Notes under the pieces: generated by a model
What the model saw: the letters and a program-made list of their open reading frames with translations, nothing else
What the model was told of the DNA's origin: nothing
The model's database searches: none
Program-made: the position numbers and the translations under genes
Shown here: piece after piece, positions 33,601 to 46,700 of the stretch
Position numbering within the stretch: the first letter of the stretch is position 1
Layout of the letters: each line of letters begins with the position of its first letter
DNA from: Trileptium ribeirensis
Lineage: Eukaryota; Nematoda; Enoplea; Enoplida; Thoracostomopsidae
DNA: 64,000 nucleotides
Direction of reading: 5' to 3'
NCBI GenBank assembly: GCA_030248225.1
Contig: JASANE010021442.1
Coordinates: forward strand, 1-64,000

Positions 33601-35910
33601 AAGATTTGTCGGACGCAGAAAAATTGTTCAACAAAGCTTTGGCTTGCTCTAAAACCAGCTTGTTGTTCTCTTGTCCACGAATCCCAATGACGTGAAACTT
33701 GTTTGGGTATGATTGATGCCAGTATTTTTCTGGCCACAGATGAGGCTGATACCTCTGCAGTTGACACAGTTCAAGTTATTATTTTTCTTAAAAACCGTAA
33801 CGATTTCGGTATCGCACCAGTCCCAGCGAAGTTGTTCTGTTCGCTATATATCCTGGTATCACATATCAATCACTACACTTTGGCTATAACAATCCTGGTG
33901 TTCTGCTTACCTTGGACGGCGTGCCTGTCACTTCTGTATCTTCAACAGTTGATCTTGGCGTAAGAGTATCGTCGAACCTAAAATCATCTGATCATTGTGT
34001 GCTCAAGGCTAAGAAAGCCTCGGCCGTGATGTTTTTTATTCGGCGAGTTTCTGGAACTACGAACAAGCAGACTTTTTGCCTTTATATAAAGGTTTGGTGC
34101 GTCCGCTTCTCGAGTATGCTTCTGAAGTTTGGTGCCCTTACTTAACTAGAGACATCGACATCATTGAGCGTGTACAACAGCGCGCGACAAAATGGGTCAG
34201 TGGTATCCCTCGTGTTAGCTATGAAGAGCGGCTCCGTTTTCTTGGGCTACAGACGTTACGCACGAGGAGGTTACGTCAAGATTTAATATTCGTTTATATA
34301 CTATTAAATAACCTGTTTAACTTCGATTGGCATCTGTTCTTTGAATTGCGTCAGGACGAGACCACACAAGGACATTGTATGAAACTGACTCCTAAATATC
34401 ACCCGCGAGACGACTTTGCGCGTAATTTTTTCTGCTACCGGGTCGTAGAACACTGGAACGCCCTTTCGGAATGGGTTGTGCTCGCCCCTTCTCTGTCCTC
34501 ATTTAAGTGCCGCCTCCATGTCTCAGGAGCTTTGCCTGAACTGTAAAGGTGCTTCCGCCGTGGTTTCTATTTCAGTTCATCCGCCAATATTGCGTTACAA
34601 ACCGGGGTAGACCCCGGTATCCCTATCGACTGCGGCCCTCGTTTGGTACAACGATGTCTGTGATGTCTTATCCTGGTTATGCAATCGATCCGAAAGTATA
34701 TCCGCAATAATTTCATAGAGTGCTTGGGTGGTGAATTCTCCTCCTGTTTTACTCATTTCGGCATAAATACCATCGCCCCCAGCAGATTTCCTTTTTTAAG
34801 CGATCGTACGGCGTTTTCCACTTCTTGTAGTGAAGGAGTTTCTACGATTATATTGGGAATACATTCAGCATGTTGGTGCAATCCATGGTCCGTGATGGTC
34901 GGGGCTAGACGGTTGTAAAACTCTTCCAAGTGCTCACGCCAATGTGCCAGCTTCTGTTCTATAGTTTGAAGAATTCTACGATCTTTGGCTTTGATAGTCG
35001 CACTATCTGGTTGTCGGCTGGATAGCGTTGAGTATAACTTCCTGGTATGACCATTAACGGACGCCTGTTCGAGGGATTCAGCAGTTCGGTTCCACCATTG
35101 ATCTTGTCCAATCTTGAGTCTCCGCTTTATTTTTCTGCACAGAAATTGATGCTGTGGTCTATTGTTTAGTGCATTGACGTTCGGTCCTTTGCGTACGGAT
35201 TTTCGGGCTCGAAGTTTCATATGCAGCGTTGCTGCGACCAAATTGTGATCTGAATCGATGTATGAGCTTCCTATTACTATGACATCTTTTAAAAAGGGAC
35301 CAAAGCGTCTAGAAATGAGGACATAGTCGATCATTTTTGTCGTTTTGTGATCGTTGGAGACCGAGGTAATTTGCTGACATGGCTTATGGCGAAGCCAAGT
35401 ATTACCTATCCGACCTCCGCATTCAGATCTCCCATGATGAGGGTCAGTCGGCTGCGTGAAACATTTATTGAAGTGGCGTTCAGATCGTCATAAAACGCAT
35501 CTTTTGAGTGGGACATGTCATAGCTGGTCGGAGCGTAACCGACGATAATCGATATAAGAATTCGACCGTCAACTTGTAGGACAGCTAGTCATCCGGAAAT
35601 AGGTTGGAACCTCTGCACGGTATTTATTTCTTTGTGGACAGCGAAGGCAACACCGTGAATTGCTTTAGAAGAATGACCGGATAAGCATAGGTTGTAGCTG
35701 TTGGTACCGTGTGTTATCTTCTTGCTACCATAATGAATATTCGAGATAGTTCATTTATAAGCAATTTTGGGTGGCCTTCTGGAGTAAGTGTACGCACATT
35801 CCATGTGGCCATCCTCATCTCCTGTAAGTGGTTTGCCAGTAATTCATTTTTCGCCGCCAGCCAGGCGAGGCCACGCGGCGGCGCATCGGCTACTCCGGAT
35901 GCGATAGCAT
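33600..35910 (-). mobile_element. LINE relic: endonuclease and RT start, split by another LINE
   Basis: Read on the minus strand, an APE-type endonuclease begins MATWNVRTLTPEG (about 35,775-35,815). It continues with IMGDLNAEVG (about 35,430) and SSYIDSDHNLVAATL (about 35,255; the SDH catalytic motif). A linker follows, with RSLKKGN and GGDGIYAEMSKTGGE (about 34,750). RT fingers resume at 33,830-33,600 with TEIVTVFKKNN, NCRGISL and EQQAGFRASQSF. Between them lies a plus-strand LINE flanked by TATCCTGGT. Removing it keeps the frame. Several frameshifts and stops mean it is inactive. The motif order resembles L2/craft-type LINEs. Confidence 0.8.
33858..34668 (+). mobile_element. 5'-truncated LINE inserted in the minus-strand LINE, with 9-bp target duplication
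   Basis: It encodes the RT C-terminal part: LHFGYNNPGVLLTLDG, STVDLGVRVSSNLKSSDH, YKGLVRPLLEYASEVWCPY, RVSYEERLRFLGLQTL, and ends HVSGALPEL at 34,546. One frameshift lies near 34,078. The flanks share TATCCTGGT (33,849-33,857 and 34,669-34,677). The 3' end carries a short GATGTCTGTGATGTCT repeat, as seen at CR1-type LINE ends. It is closely similar in layout to the fragment at 6.8-7.5 kb. Confidence 0.85.
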
Positions 35911-37697
35911 AGTTTGATACTGTAGGATTAGTTGTTATGGTTTCCTTTAGTTAGTTTTACGAAGGGTAGCCACACCTTCAACTGGCGGGTTTAGCCGTTA
36001 ACCGGTATTAATCCTCGTCAACGTTACCAGTTCCGGGTGTGTTGTCCATGGATGAAATCTCGGAGCCACCACCAGTGGAACCTGCGTTCATTGCCTATTT
36101 TGAAGTTCGAAATTGAGCATCCTCAGTCCGTATACTATAACATAACACACCGGCAGTACATGAAAAAATAGTATCTGTTATAATCCCCACATAGTAGTGT
36201 CCTCTCACAAAGTGTGGAAAAGGTGGACCTACTTGTCAATAGGAGGCATTGCGAAACTGCAAAAACTTGTGCTGGCTGCCAAACGTGTCTTTGTTCAAGT
36301 CGACGGTATGCGTTAGTGTCACTATGCTTTTGATCCCATATTTGTCACAGACTGTCTGTTTCTAAGCCCGAGCTGAAGCTTTTTAAAACTTGCTTTTTGG
36401 TTCATGGTGCACATTGGAATATTCGTAGTTACTTTGAGCAAGATTTTTCCACTCATTATAAATGGCTTGTTATTGGTAACCTAAAACATACATAACAGCG
36501 TAGACGGTAACAGTCTAAATCATAAACTCACAACTTCAAAGAAAATTATAATTTAAAAAAATTACATTGTAGGGCTCGGCTACTTGCCGAATTGGCTGTA
36601 TACGACGTAAGTACAATTTCCCAACTCGTATGGGAAAATCTATAACTTCGTCTAGCCATCTACGAACAACTAATTGAAAAAAGCTCAATTCCACAATTTT
36701 GTAGTCGATACGTAGCATTTATATCCCGTGCAGTACCTCACATGTGCAACGACCCACCCATACGATTTTTCAACCATCGAAACTAAATAGTTGGACCGGT
36801 AAAATAACCTTATACGCCCATCATTCAGCCCCAACAAGAAAAAGGCATTAATATTTCTTTTTATTTTACCTTATTGAGAAGACCAGGTTCTGGTTTCGGG
36901 AAAAATTTAAGTTCCGGTTATGGATGATTTCGTTCCTGACGCTCCCTGTTTATTACATATAAAAACTTTGAAAAAATGCCCAGTTTGATAATTTTTGGCA
37001 TCAAAATTTAGCGTATTTAAGCACTCAGCCATAAAAACACTCCCTATATAGGTTTAAAACAAAGAAATCACAGTAACCAACATCAATAACATTTATGTGG
37101 GGTTTTATTCCATCAACATAAAGGACATTTTCCCTAACTTGTAATTGTATAAGCCCATATATATATATCGTTCACCTCAAGAAACAGAAAACACTAGTTG
37201 GCCACACCAGCAACGACATTCCCGATGGGAGTTTAAAGCAATTAAACTAGTATGACAGTTTAAGCAGTTAAATAACGATGTAAGCCTATACATCGTTCAC
37301 CCCAATAAGCAAGGACCTAATCTGTCGAAATTGCTAAAATATCACTTTTACGGGTTTATATTTTATATTTTGGCTGATTGCTGAAAAATCGCTGGTCCTA
37401 CAACATCGATGAATGGTTCTATATTCTTGGTTGTTCCTGTTTTTCTATCCGATGTTCATGGCTCAAATCGTAAAGCTTTCATTTCGTGTCGGGCTTGTGA
37501 GCCTTGGGCAGAAAATAGTTGGAGGAGCGCTGGCTCAATAAAAGATACGCATTTAGATTCTATTACGCGTTAAATGTGTATTATTCGTTGAAATTATGCT
37601 TTGCTGGTAAATTGGTTATTCCTTAAAGTATTTTGTGTTCGATTGCTACATGGGCTTTTAAACTAAATATATTTGTATCTTAGATTCTACTGAAGAA
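35911..37697. other. Spacer and presumed 5' region of ARPC1
   Basis: A short fragment of the hAT-like family (GACCAGGTTCTGGTTTCGG near 36,882-36,930) is present. A phrase with CATCGTTCACC occurs twice (near 37,165 and 37,292). Upstream of the ARPC1 ATG, TTGTATCTTAG at 37,672-37,682 could be a splice acceptor of a 5' untranslated exon. No TATA box at a convincing distance was identified. Confidence 0.4.
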
Positions 37698-37776
37698 ATG
37701 ATGGATCAACCAGTTAAACCTTTTAATCTCAATTTTGGTCCTATTACTTGTCATGCGTGGAATAAAGACCGAACGC
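37698..37776 (+). CDS. ARPC1 exon 1
   Basis: The start is ATG at 37,698; a second ATG follows directly and has the better context (A at -3, G at +4), so translation may start at either. It encodes [19 protein letters not shown], the conserved N-terminal WD strand. It ends in phase 1 before GTAAGT at 37,777. Confidence 0.9.
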
Positions 37777-40700
37777 GTAAGTTGTTCATATTATATATAT
37801 TTTTAACCAGAAATTGTTGATTTCTACCACAATGGGACATATGGTATGTTAGGGAAAGCATTTTGGAGAGCTGCTGCTTTGCATGAAGCATTGTGATGGC
37901 TTATTATTTTGGCGAAGTTCCTTTAAATTCCTTTAATAAAGAAGGGTTTCAGCCTAAGTGTCGATTTTGCTAGCAGAAAATACCATGTTCGAATTTCGAA
38001 GGTGCAATGCAGTTGTATTCGACACTTAGTGCATTCTGCAGCGAGATAACGTACGTATGTAAGGATTCACGGGTAACAATGACCAAATCCAGAAGTACAG
38101 CTGCTGCACATTCTCTATTGTACGTAGTACATGATATAGTACGTGTATGAATGTAACGCCTGATGGCACAGGTACGCGGCAACAAAGTCTTGAACTTGCA
38201 TGCCGATCATACAAGCGACCTTTGTACACAGCTAGAAAAATCTAGGAATGTTGTCCGGTTAAGGTTAACCCTACTGGGATAACACTCAATATAAGCGTGG
38301 GGACAAGCTGGGGCAACGTTGACTGTGATTTTTATAAAGTACTGTATGCCCAAATCACGGTTTTTTCGCAGTTTTGCGTACTTTACGCGTTTTTGAGGAC
38401 CCGTTTCGCATTTTTAAACCACGCTTTGCGTAATTTACGCCGTTTATTTCTAGGACCGGCAGACTCAACAACTTACATATGGACCGGATATTTCACTCAA
38501 AAAATTCGACATGATTCCCTATGCACAACAGCATCTGCTACAATGACAATATGCATTAATAGCAGCATAAACAGTTTGTCTTTCAAGAATCCGTATCCGG
38601 ACAGTTTCTGGGGGTAGCTCGGACCCTTCCAGCTTTTGTGTTGGGGGTCGGTCGAACCCCTCCCACAATTTATGGGGGGTCGGTTAATAAGTAGCTGCCT
38701 ATAAACCGGCCCCCCAGAAATTGGGGAGAGTCCGACCGACCCCCCAAAAAACTGGGGGGTCCAAGCTACCACCCCCCAGAAACTGGGGAGTGTAAGGCCA
38801 AAAACGCCGGCATCATTAAACACGGGCTAACATATGAGTGCAGGGAAGTGTCATACTCTTCCGTAATGCACTCTTGGTATAACATATACGTTCTGGAATG
38901 ATAGAAACAGTTACATGCTGATATTAATGCATATTTTATATGTATATATGCAAGTATGCACATAATTATTTTTGATTTTCTTATTATGATAAAAATTACG
39001 CTTTTTTGGTACACCGTCACGCATTTTTCAAAATCAGATTTGCATAATTTTCGCTATTCGGAAATTGAAAAAAAACTGGCTCAAATGGTGCCTGATAATA
39101 ATATTTCAGGATCTATTGTAAAGTGTTCCATAAAATGAGAAATGTGGCCTAGTGATAAGTTACGATATTAAGTCAACGTTGCCCTATCAGTCGAAGTTGC
39201 CCAGGCTGACTATACATATATCAGGGAATAACCGGAATTCATGTTCTGGTTGCGGCGAAAAGCTTGTTCCGGTTGCGGTTCTGGCAAAAGGCAAAACCGT
39301 ATCGGAAACGGAGTTTCGCTTTAAAAGTTTTGTTTAAAATTTATATACCGCGTTTTTTCTAACATCTTTAATATATTAAACATGTTATATATTTATATAT
39401 ATATACAATAATCAAGCTAAAATACAACCAAACCAAAGATAAGATTAACTCATTAAGTTGCCCTTTGAAACGTAAGACATAATTTTATTAAGAATTTTTC
39501 ATCTTGACCCTACTGAAGTTTGGGTGAATGTAACCTTTAGGGGCGGAAGTGAAATGCATGCTATGCCGTTCTCGATATACTAAGCCTAAGCTTTAGTCTT
39601 AGCCTAAGCTAAGGTCCCTATATGAGCCATGTACTAAGCCTAAGCCTAAGTCGGGGGCTACTGCCCCCCGACCCCCCGCTCTAAGCTGTTCATTTTTCTA
39701 ACGTTGTAACGTCCGGCCACTAAAAGTGACATGGGCCGAAGTTTGTGTAATAATAAAACAAACCCATGTCGTTACTTTATCAGCTGTTTTACGCATTCGG
39801 AAGTCTGCGGTGTATGTTAGAATTGAACGGGTCCAACTTGATATGCATAAAAAGTACGTAGCTTGAAGACTGGCTAACATACATTGCGTAAAGCACCTTG
39901 CACAAGGCTGTATATTGGAAGGCATTTTTGCTTTGGGGGTCCAAAATCCGACATACTGATCGATAAATAAATAAATACTATTAGCTTCCTCATCCTCTTA
40001 AAGCTCCAGAGGCAATAATGTCACCTAAATACATATACATTAAATTTAATTGAGCGGAGCTCGGCGAAGCCGAGCGAAGCGTTTTTATTTTCTGTCTGGG
40101 AGTAAAAAGGTCGATGTCCGTCCGTCCGTTCGTTCGTTCTTTCGATCCGACGGATCTCAGGAACTACTGAACGGATTTTAAAAATTTTTTTTGTTTGAAA
40201 GCCTATCATGTCAGAGTGTGCACCTGATATTTGGGATTAAAAAATTTTGAGTGGTTAATTAGTAATTAGCTAATTAGTTAATTTTATGCAGCTAAAATAT
40301 AGAATTTTGCAATATTTGTGTTTATTTATTGAAATAGAATCGTTTAGATCAAACCAATATAGGGTTTTTTGGGTCGAAGAATTCAAATATAATATTTTTA
40401 CCAATGATAAAGCCCTATGCCCTATGCAGTGTAGTTACAAGAACATACAATTGAGTACATTCGTAATGCCAAAGCCCAAGCTCCGCTCACAAATGTAGTT
40501 CCACTACCGACTAGTGTAAAATATATATATTTTTAATACATTTTTAATCCACAGTACCTTCATTTCGTCCTTTACTATGTATAAGTTTCGAAGACGAGAT
40601 TCCGGTTCCGCATACAGTTTGATTGCCCGGTCCCGGTTATTTCCTTATATATGTGTGGCGTAGTCTACTTGGACCGTTGACAAATCTGTAAGCGGTATGC

Positions 40701-43700
40701 ATGCACGGGTCCACTACAGCCTGCTGCGTTGCAGGATTCAGTAAAGTAATTTTACAGTTCAACGTTTCGTAATTTAGGTAGTAATTTTTATTATTAATAT
40801 TCAGTACTCTGTGATTAGGTCTAATACATAAACAAGGTCAAGTTATGATAATTTACCATTACCATATCACATTGGTCGTCCATTATTTGTAGCTTATGTG
40901 GCTACAGCTTTTTATACTGTTGAAGTTTCTTAACAATAAGCCAAGGAAGCATCTAAAACAGCGTATGCGTACATATGAGTTATTCTTTGGATAGACGTTT
41001 GCTAATCCTTTCGGTGATTCACGACATATCTTTTGTAAAATCATATATATCAGGTGTCGGAGATTGTAGTAGCGATGTAATTCAAAAAATATAGCTGATG
41101 TGTTTCTAAGGTCTGAAAAATTGCATTTTGGTGGCGTTTACAGTGTGCAATTAACTTGTTTATTTATAACCAATCCTGATATTATCCGCGATATTGGGAT
41201 ATCCGAATAATTAAGATGTCTGGACATTACATCCCGTACCCAATTGCAAAAATAATATTCACGGTTCTTGATTTATAGCGATGTTTTCAGTAAACATTTG
41301 GGAAGTACTTTTTTAGCGTTGGATCCAGATAGTGTGCTTTTCCGCGGTCAATTTTAACCTAATTAATTTGTCTTAGGCTAATATGACGAATGATACATTC
41401 TTAATTTCACTTAATCAGGATACCGACTATTTGGAAACCCAACATATTTCCATTTCTAAAATTGTATAGATATCCCTTTTCTTGTTTTTCACCGTAAACC
41501 TATGTGTTATATGGTAATGATCATTGTTCTAACAAAGTTTGTAATACACATCTAAACTCACACTTATCTCTGTTTTAGATCTTTTGATAATTTTTAATCT
41601 AATTTTACTTACAGCGAAAAATAACGGTCGCAATTTTGCGTTTTCTTTAAATTTTAAGTCAATTTTTGTCTTTTTATATTTTGAACTCGACTTATGGTGC
41701 TGCAGCAATAAATGAGAAATATACCACAGTGTTAGGTCATAAATGTTCTCGTGGCATCCAACTCAACATTAATGCTATATGTGTTATTTTTAACGATTTC
41801 TGTGCTTGATGTAAAAAATCTTGATCTATATAAAAATTCCAAATTCGACAACTTTTGACGAATATGTCGTAGTGTCAACAAAATATCTGAATCACGTCTT
41901 GAAAATTGAAGCGTTAGATACGTAGGTCTTGAAAACAGTACCTTGTGATGTTGGATATTTTCCTGAAAGTTTCTAAATTCAAAAACCAATTCCAGAAGCC
42001 TAAAATTTAGAATTTTTGCCGAATTTGGGTATTTAGAACATGTTGTTTTGACTAAAAATTCAAGCTGGCGGGATATACTTGAGCTGCATTTTGTCAAAAA
42101 CCTTTGTCTGTGGCCCCTGACTTCTACAGGCTCTCTAACAACCTGGGATTATATACCAAAATTTACACCTAATAAATTGAAGTAACTGTCATTTATAACT
42201 TGCGGCAAAATGAAAAATATTACTATAAATTAAACACTGAAATACTGCCTACTAAAATAGGCTTAGTCGCAGACTAGTGTAAGTTACACTGTAAATATTG
42301 TTGCAAAAGTATATATAATTGTCAAAAGAACCGTGTTTGTTTATCTAAAAACCGTAATACACCGTAAAGTACAGCTGCAATAGTGAATTGCTGTTACAGC
42401 TTTAGTATCAATTGATGCAAAGTCTAGTACATATTCAGTCCTTGAAATTTTAATGTAAGTTTGAAATTTCAATATACGATAGTCTGGCTCGTCCACACCC
42501 TCTTTCAGTAAGTGTAGGTTTTGGGGCCCCTGCGTTCATTCTCAGCGTTTTGCATTAGAAATAGTTGTATATATACTTAATTTTTAAAAATATATTGACG
42601 ACAAACCTAGAAAACATAAATTTGAAGACATTAATAAATTGTGGATTTAGATGAACTGAAGGGTATTCGGTTGAGTGAGAGAACATGATGTATGTGGAAA
42701 ATGCAGTGGACAGACCAGATAGTACATATTCGAATATCTGATGTATATCCCACCATAAATCTTACCCGGGTATGGTAAATCATATATATATACTTGTTCG
42801 TCACTGTAACCGCAGGGTTGAACTTATGCAGATTAAGTAAACCCCCTTGAAATATATTTGTGCCACTGCCGTTGTTTGGTTTGGTAGGTTTAACCTTGGT
42901 GTGGAATCAAGGTTTTTTTGGGTCCACAGGTGGGTCTGGACCCAAATATTTCTACGTGGGCCAAAAAAAATTTTGCTGGACCCACGCAGGACCCAAGGCA
43001 GTTTCGGCTTCGGAGACATTGGGTCTGCTAATAAATTCTATTACAAAGTGCAGGCTTTCAGCCGTTTGTGCTTACATCTGTCTATAGTTGCTTTCTGCTG
43101 GTTTCACGGATGGCACTCTTCGTTTGTCCTGGCTTGGGACAGGCAGAGAATAATTTATATATTTGTAATTACGTAATATGTAAAATTGTGTTTTGTAATT
43201 ACGTTTCTTTATTGTGTAAAATTTCGTGAAATTATCGGGCCAAAAATTGTAAGTGTGGACCCAGCGTTTAAGATCTGGACCCAAAAGAAATTTGCTGGAC
43301 CCAGGGTCCAGTTTCAAAAAACCCTTTATGGAATGGTTTAGCGCTGTGCATGTAGACTGTGAGTGCCAAAGCGAATATAATTAAGCATGTCTTTTTAACT
43401 TTTCAGAGGTTGCTGTTTCTGCGAATAATCCCGAAGTTTATATTATGGTGTGGCGAAACAATCGATGGGATCGTGCTCATGTCCTTACAGAACATGATCT
43501 ACCGGTGACTGGAATCGATTGGGCTCCTAATACAAATCGTATTGTAACTTGCTCACAAGTATGTGCTTTTGGTATAAGCTGTGCTCATGATTATAACATT
43601 TTGAAGACGAGGGAACGTTTTATCTCTTGTTTGAAGTTCTAGTTAAATAATAAGCTGCCTGCTTAAGGTTTCCGTAAGTATAGCTTTTTTATTATTACGA

Positions 43701-46700
43701 CACCAATAACAACACTCATTTGGTCACAATTGGGAAAACTTGCTAGTTTTGGCTACGTAACTGTACTTGTTTATGAAACCTGTCAGATCTCAAGCCAGGT
43801 CTAGTAATATAACGCAGAATTCAGCACCTTGCAAATAGTTATTTCATGTTTTTGCTTGTTTTAGTTATGAAATGTCTGAATCGCATTCTACTTTTACCCT
43901 TGCCGAGTTTCCAACGAGAACAATTCATTGCAATTATTCATGTTGGGAATCGAAAATTGGTTTTGTACTATTGTTTTTTTGGTACGTTGAATAGGGAACA
44001 GGGCTCCCAATTTAGATATTTGGCTTAATCACTGGCCAGAGACTAAACAAACTCACTACGTTTCCCATCACTTACCAGTCTTTATTATAAAGACTCATAG
44101 AAGTTTACGGATCGTATATACAAAAATTATTCATTTGAACCCGCTATAGGATTATCTATGTTAGCTTCACTGGTCAGATTCATTCATTACTGTACTATAG
44201 CACTACTGTAGGATAAGAACGCGTTCGTGTGGACATTTGATGGAAGTTCATGGAAACCGGAATTGGTTCTGGTACGACTAAATCGAGCTGCTACATGTGT
44301 AAAGTGGTCGCCATCAGGTTAGTGTTTGTTTTAGTTCCACCACTGCTGCCGAATAATTCAGTTTTGTCCCAAGAGTCGACTAATTAGGGGATGAAAATGC
44401 TATACTTTTTGTGAGGTGTAGGATTTTTTCCGTAAAGGTTTTTTGAACTAGGGATTGGGTTCTGCTCAATATAGACCAACTCACAGCTTAATTAAATTTC
44501 ATATTGAAGCGAAAGAACTTACATATCAAATAATCTTTCAGTTACGTATACGCCGAGTACTAGATTGGAATAAGTGGTCATTCGTAAAAAATTTCCATTA
44601 AAGGTAAAAGTTTAAATAGAATGGACCATTGCAGTGGCTTCATTTCTTATGAAGTATTCGGTCTGGTTCCAGGCAAGCTAATATTGTCAGAGAGTATCAA
44701 GGGTCAGTAATAAGACATAAGAATTATAGGCTGTTAGAAAAATGACTTATCAGTATGGCGCTTTTGTAACATTATCGGTTTCAGGACCGATGTTTCTAAT
44801 GTAAGGTTCCACAGAGGTGGTTAATAACCTTTTTATACAATTATTCGCTGTATCTTAATTTTTATTAAAGAAACCAAATTTGCGGTTGGAAGTGGAGCGA
44901 AGATTATCTCAGTGTGCTACTACGAAAAAGCCAACGACTGGTGGATTTCGAAGCATATCCGAAAACCAATTCGGTCAACGATTACAGCGCTCGCTTGGCA
45001 CCCGAACGGCGTGCTTATTGCAGTCGGTTCTTGTGATTTCAAAGTAAGCTTAACTGGTTTTTGGGACGATCACGAGGTAAAATCATGCTGTGTGGCTATT
45101 TTGCTGCACATTTTTGTTATAATTGAATATTTCCTCTTATATCTTATTATAATAGTTAGCTATGTAATGCAATTATAACACTATCGTTGGATTTTTGGGC
45201 CACTCTGACGACACATTAAATATTTCTTTTGACTTTTCTATCTAGTACCAAAATTATGCCTGCGGCAAGATCAAAACCGTGTGATTCATGTCCCGCGATT
45301 CATGGACACTCGCCAGCCTTAGTTGATCAGATGCTGCCAAGTGGCAAGGAGTCACGTTTTGTAAAAAAGACTCCAGCAGGACACTGGGATTCGCCACCTC
45401 AACAGCAGGATCTTTCCTTAATAAGGAGCGGTCGGAATTGATTTTATTTATTGCATTGTGACAAACGGTTGCTGCTCCAAAGCTTTCCAAGTTTCGTAAT
45501 CTCGCTAGTATACAAAATTTTGGGACGGGTTTAATAAAATAAATTGGAGTAAAAATTCTTTGAAGAAAACCAGTATTATGAATTGAGGCAAGGGTAATGG
45601 GAACCATGCGAGCGAAGCTACCACTGAAAGGGGGGTTGTGGAAATATTTTAATCTGTCGGTGTAACTCCTAAGTCATCACTGATGTTTGGATGATGGGCG
45701 AAGATTTGTTCTAATCATGATGAAGGACAAGTGGTTGATCCAGGATTTAACGATGGGGGATCCCGGGCGCCGCACATGCTTTCCAAAATGCCGCACCCCC
45801 TTCCCCCTTCCTCCACAACCCCAGAACACGCCCACGGTGTGCGAACAATATAAATCCTAGAGAATAATTTTTTCTGATTCAATAAGCGTTCCTGATCAGG
45901 GAACAGATATACCAGCAAAACAGTATGTTATATACTTTGGAGTTATCGTTGTTAGATTAAAGTAAAAGCATATATTGATAGCTGCAAAGCCAAAGGCATA
46001 CATGTCCGCCTGTTCTGGTGGTCAGCTGTTGGTAAAACCTGGGGACTCCTCCTTAAGATGTTGCTTTTTTGGCGCTGTTTGGGCTGGGGGATCAGCAAAT
46101 GGTCGCACGCGCTGAAGTTGGTACCAATCGACTCAGCTCGACGAGCTGAGTTCAAAAATACCGCATACTACCATTTTCCGAAAAATATTTTTTCTGTTTT
46201 TGCTCAACGGTCCCACCTGTGAAATGTCACCTGAAAATTTTGAAAAAAAAATTTTTTTGCTAAATAGACATGATGCACCTAGATCGATCCAGCTTTACAG
46301 GATGAACTCAATGGTACCATTTCTATCGATATATCTGGCCTCCCTCTGAAATTATCCGCAAGAACAGTTGACCACTTCAGGAGTAACCTTTGGGAACGCT
46401 CGAATAATGATCTATTTTCCATTTTTTTTATATTTTACAGCATAATTTTAAGCTATGGCAGCACGTGGCAGACCTCAAAATACTAGATTTAACATTTCGC
46501 CCCTTAATACTATACTTCTTGAACATGATATTAACAATTTGCGCATGACCCATAACCAAATAGTATATACATATGAAGATACTGTTGTTCCGTGTGCCCA
46601 ATGGAGACTTATCGCTAACAACCAACAATGTACATGTGGCGACGCGATGTACTTGGCTGCGCGTAATGACCTCGCGCCTTGACAAGTACGAATGGCGCTG

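Larger units (their letters stand above)
39222..40646 (-). mobile_element. hAT-like non-autonomous element carrying two further insertions
   Basis: It starts CAGGGAATAACCGGAATTC and ends near CCCGGTTATTTCCT at 40,646. Family landmarks include GTTCCGGTTGCGG, AATACAACCAAACC and TTTCGAAGACGAG. Two foreign pieces interrupt it: 39,545-39,700 (the loop sequence of the fold-back element) and 40,052-40,488 (an element with GAGCGGAGCT ends). The flanks ACATATAT and ATATATGT are not direct repeats, so the target duplication is unclear. Confidence 0.7.
37777..43406 (+). other. ARPC1 intron 1 (5.6 kb)
   Basis: GTAAGT at the 5' end and TTTTCAG at the 3' end. It carries the hAT-like elements at 39,222-40,646 and 42,908-43,326, a GC-rich repeat patch at 38,600-38,800 and other repeats listed separately. 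The remaining parts (37,780-38,300 and 40,650-42,900) are AT-rich with nothing recognised. Confidence 0.85.

Noticed and set aside
45254..45607. Protein-coding gene on the minus strand (117 codons)
   Set aside because: No family motif recognised, it lies within an ARPC1 intron full of repeats, and it has no supporting splice or promoter signal.
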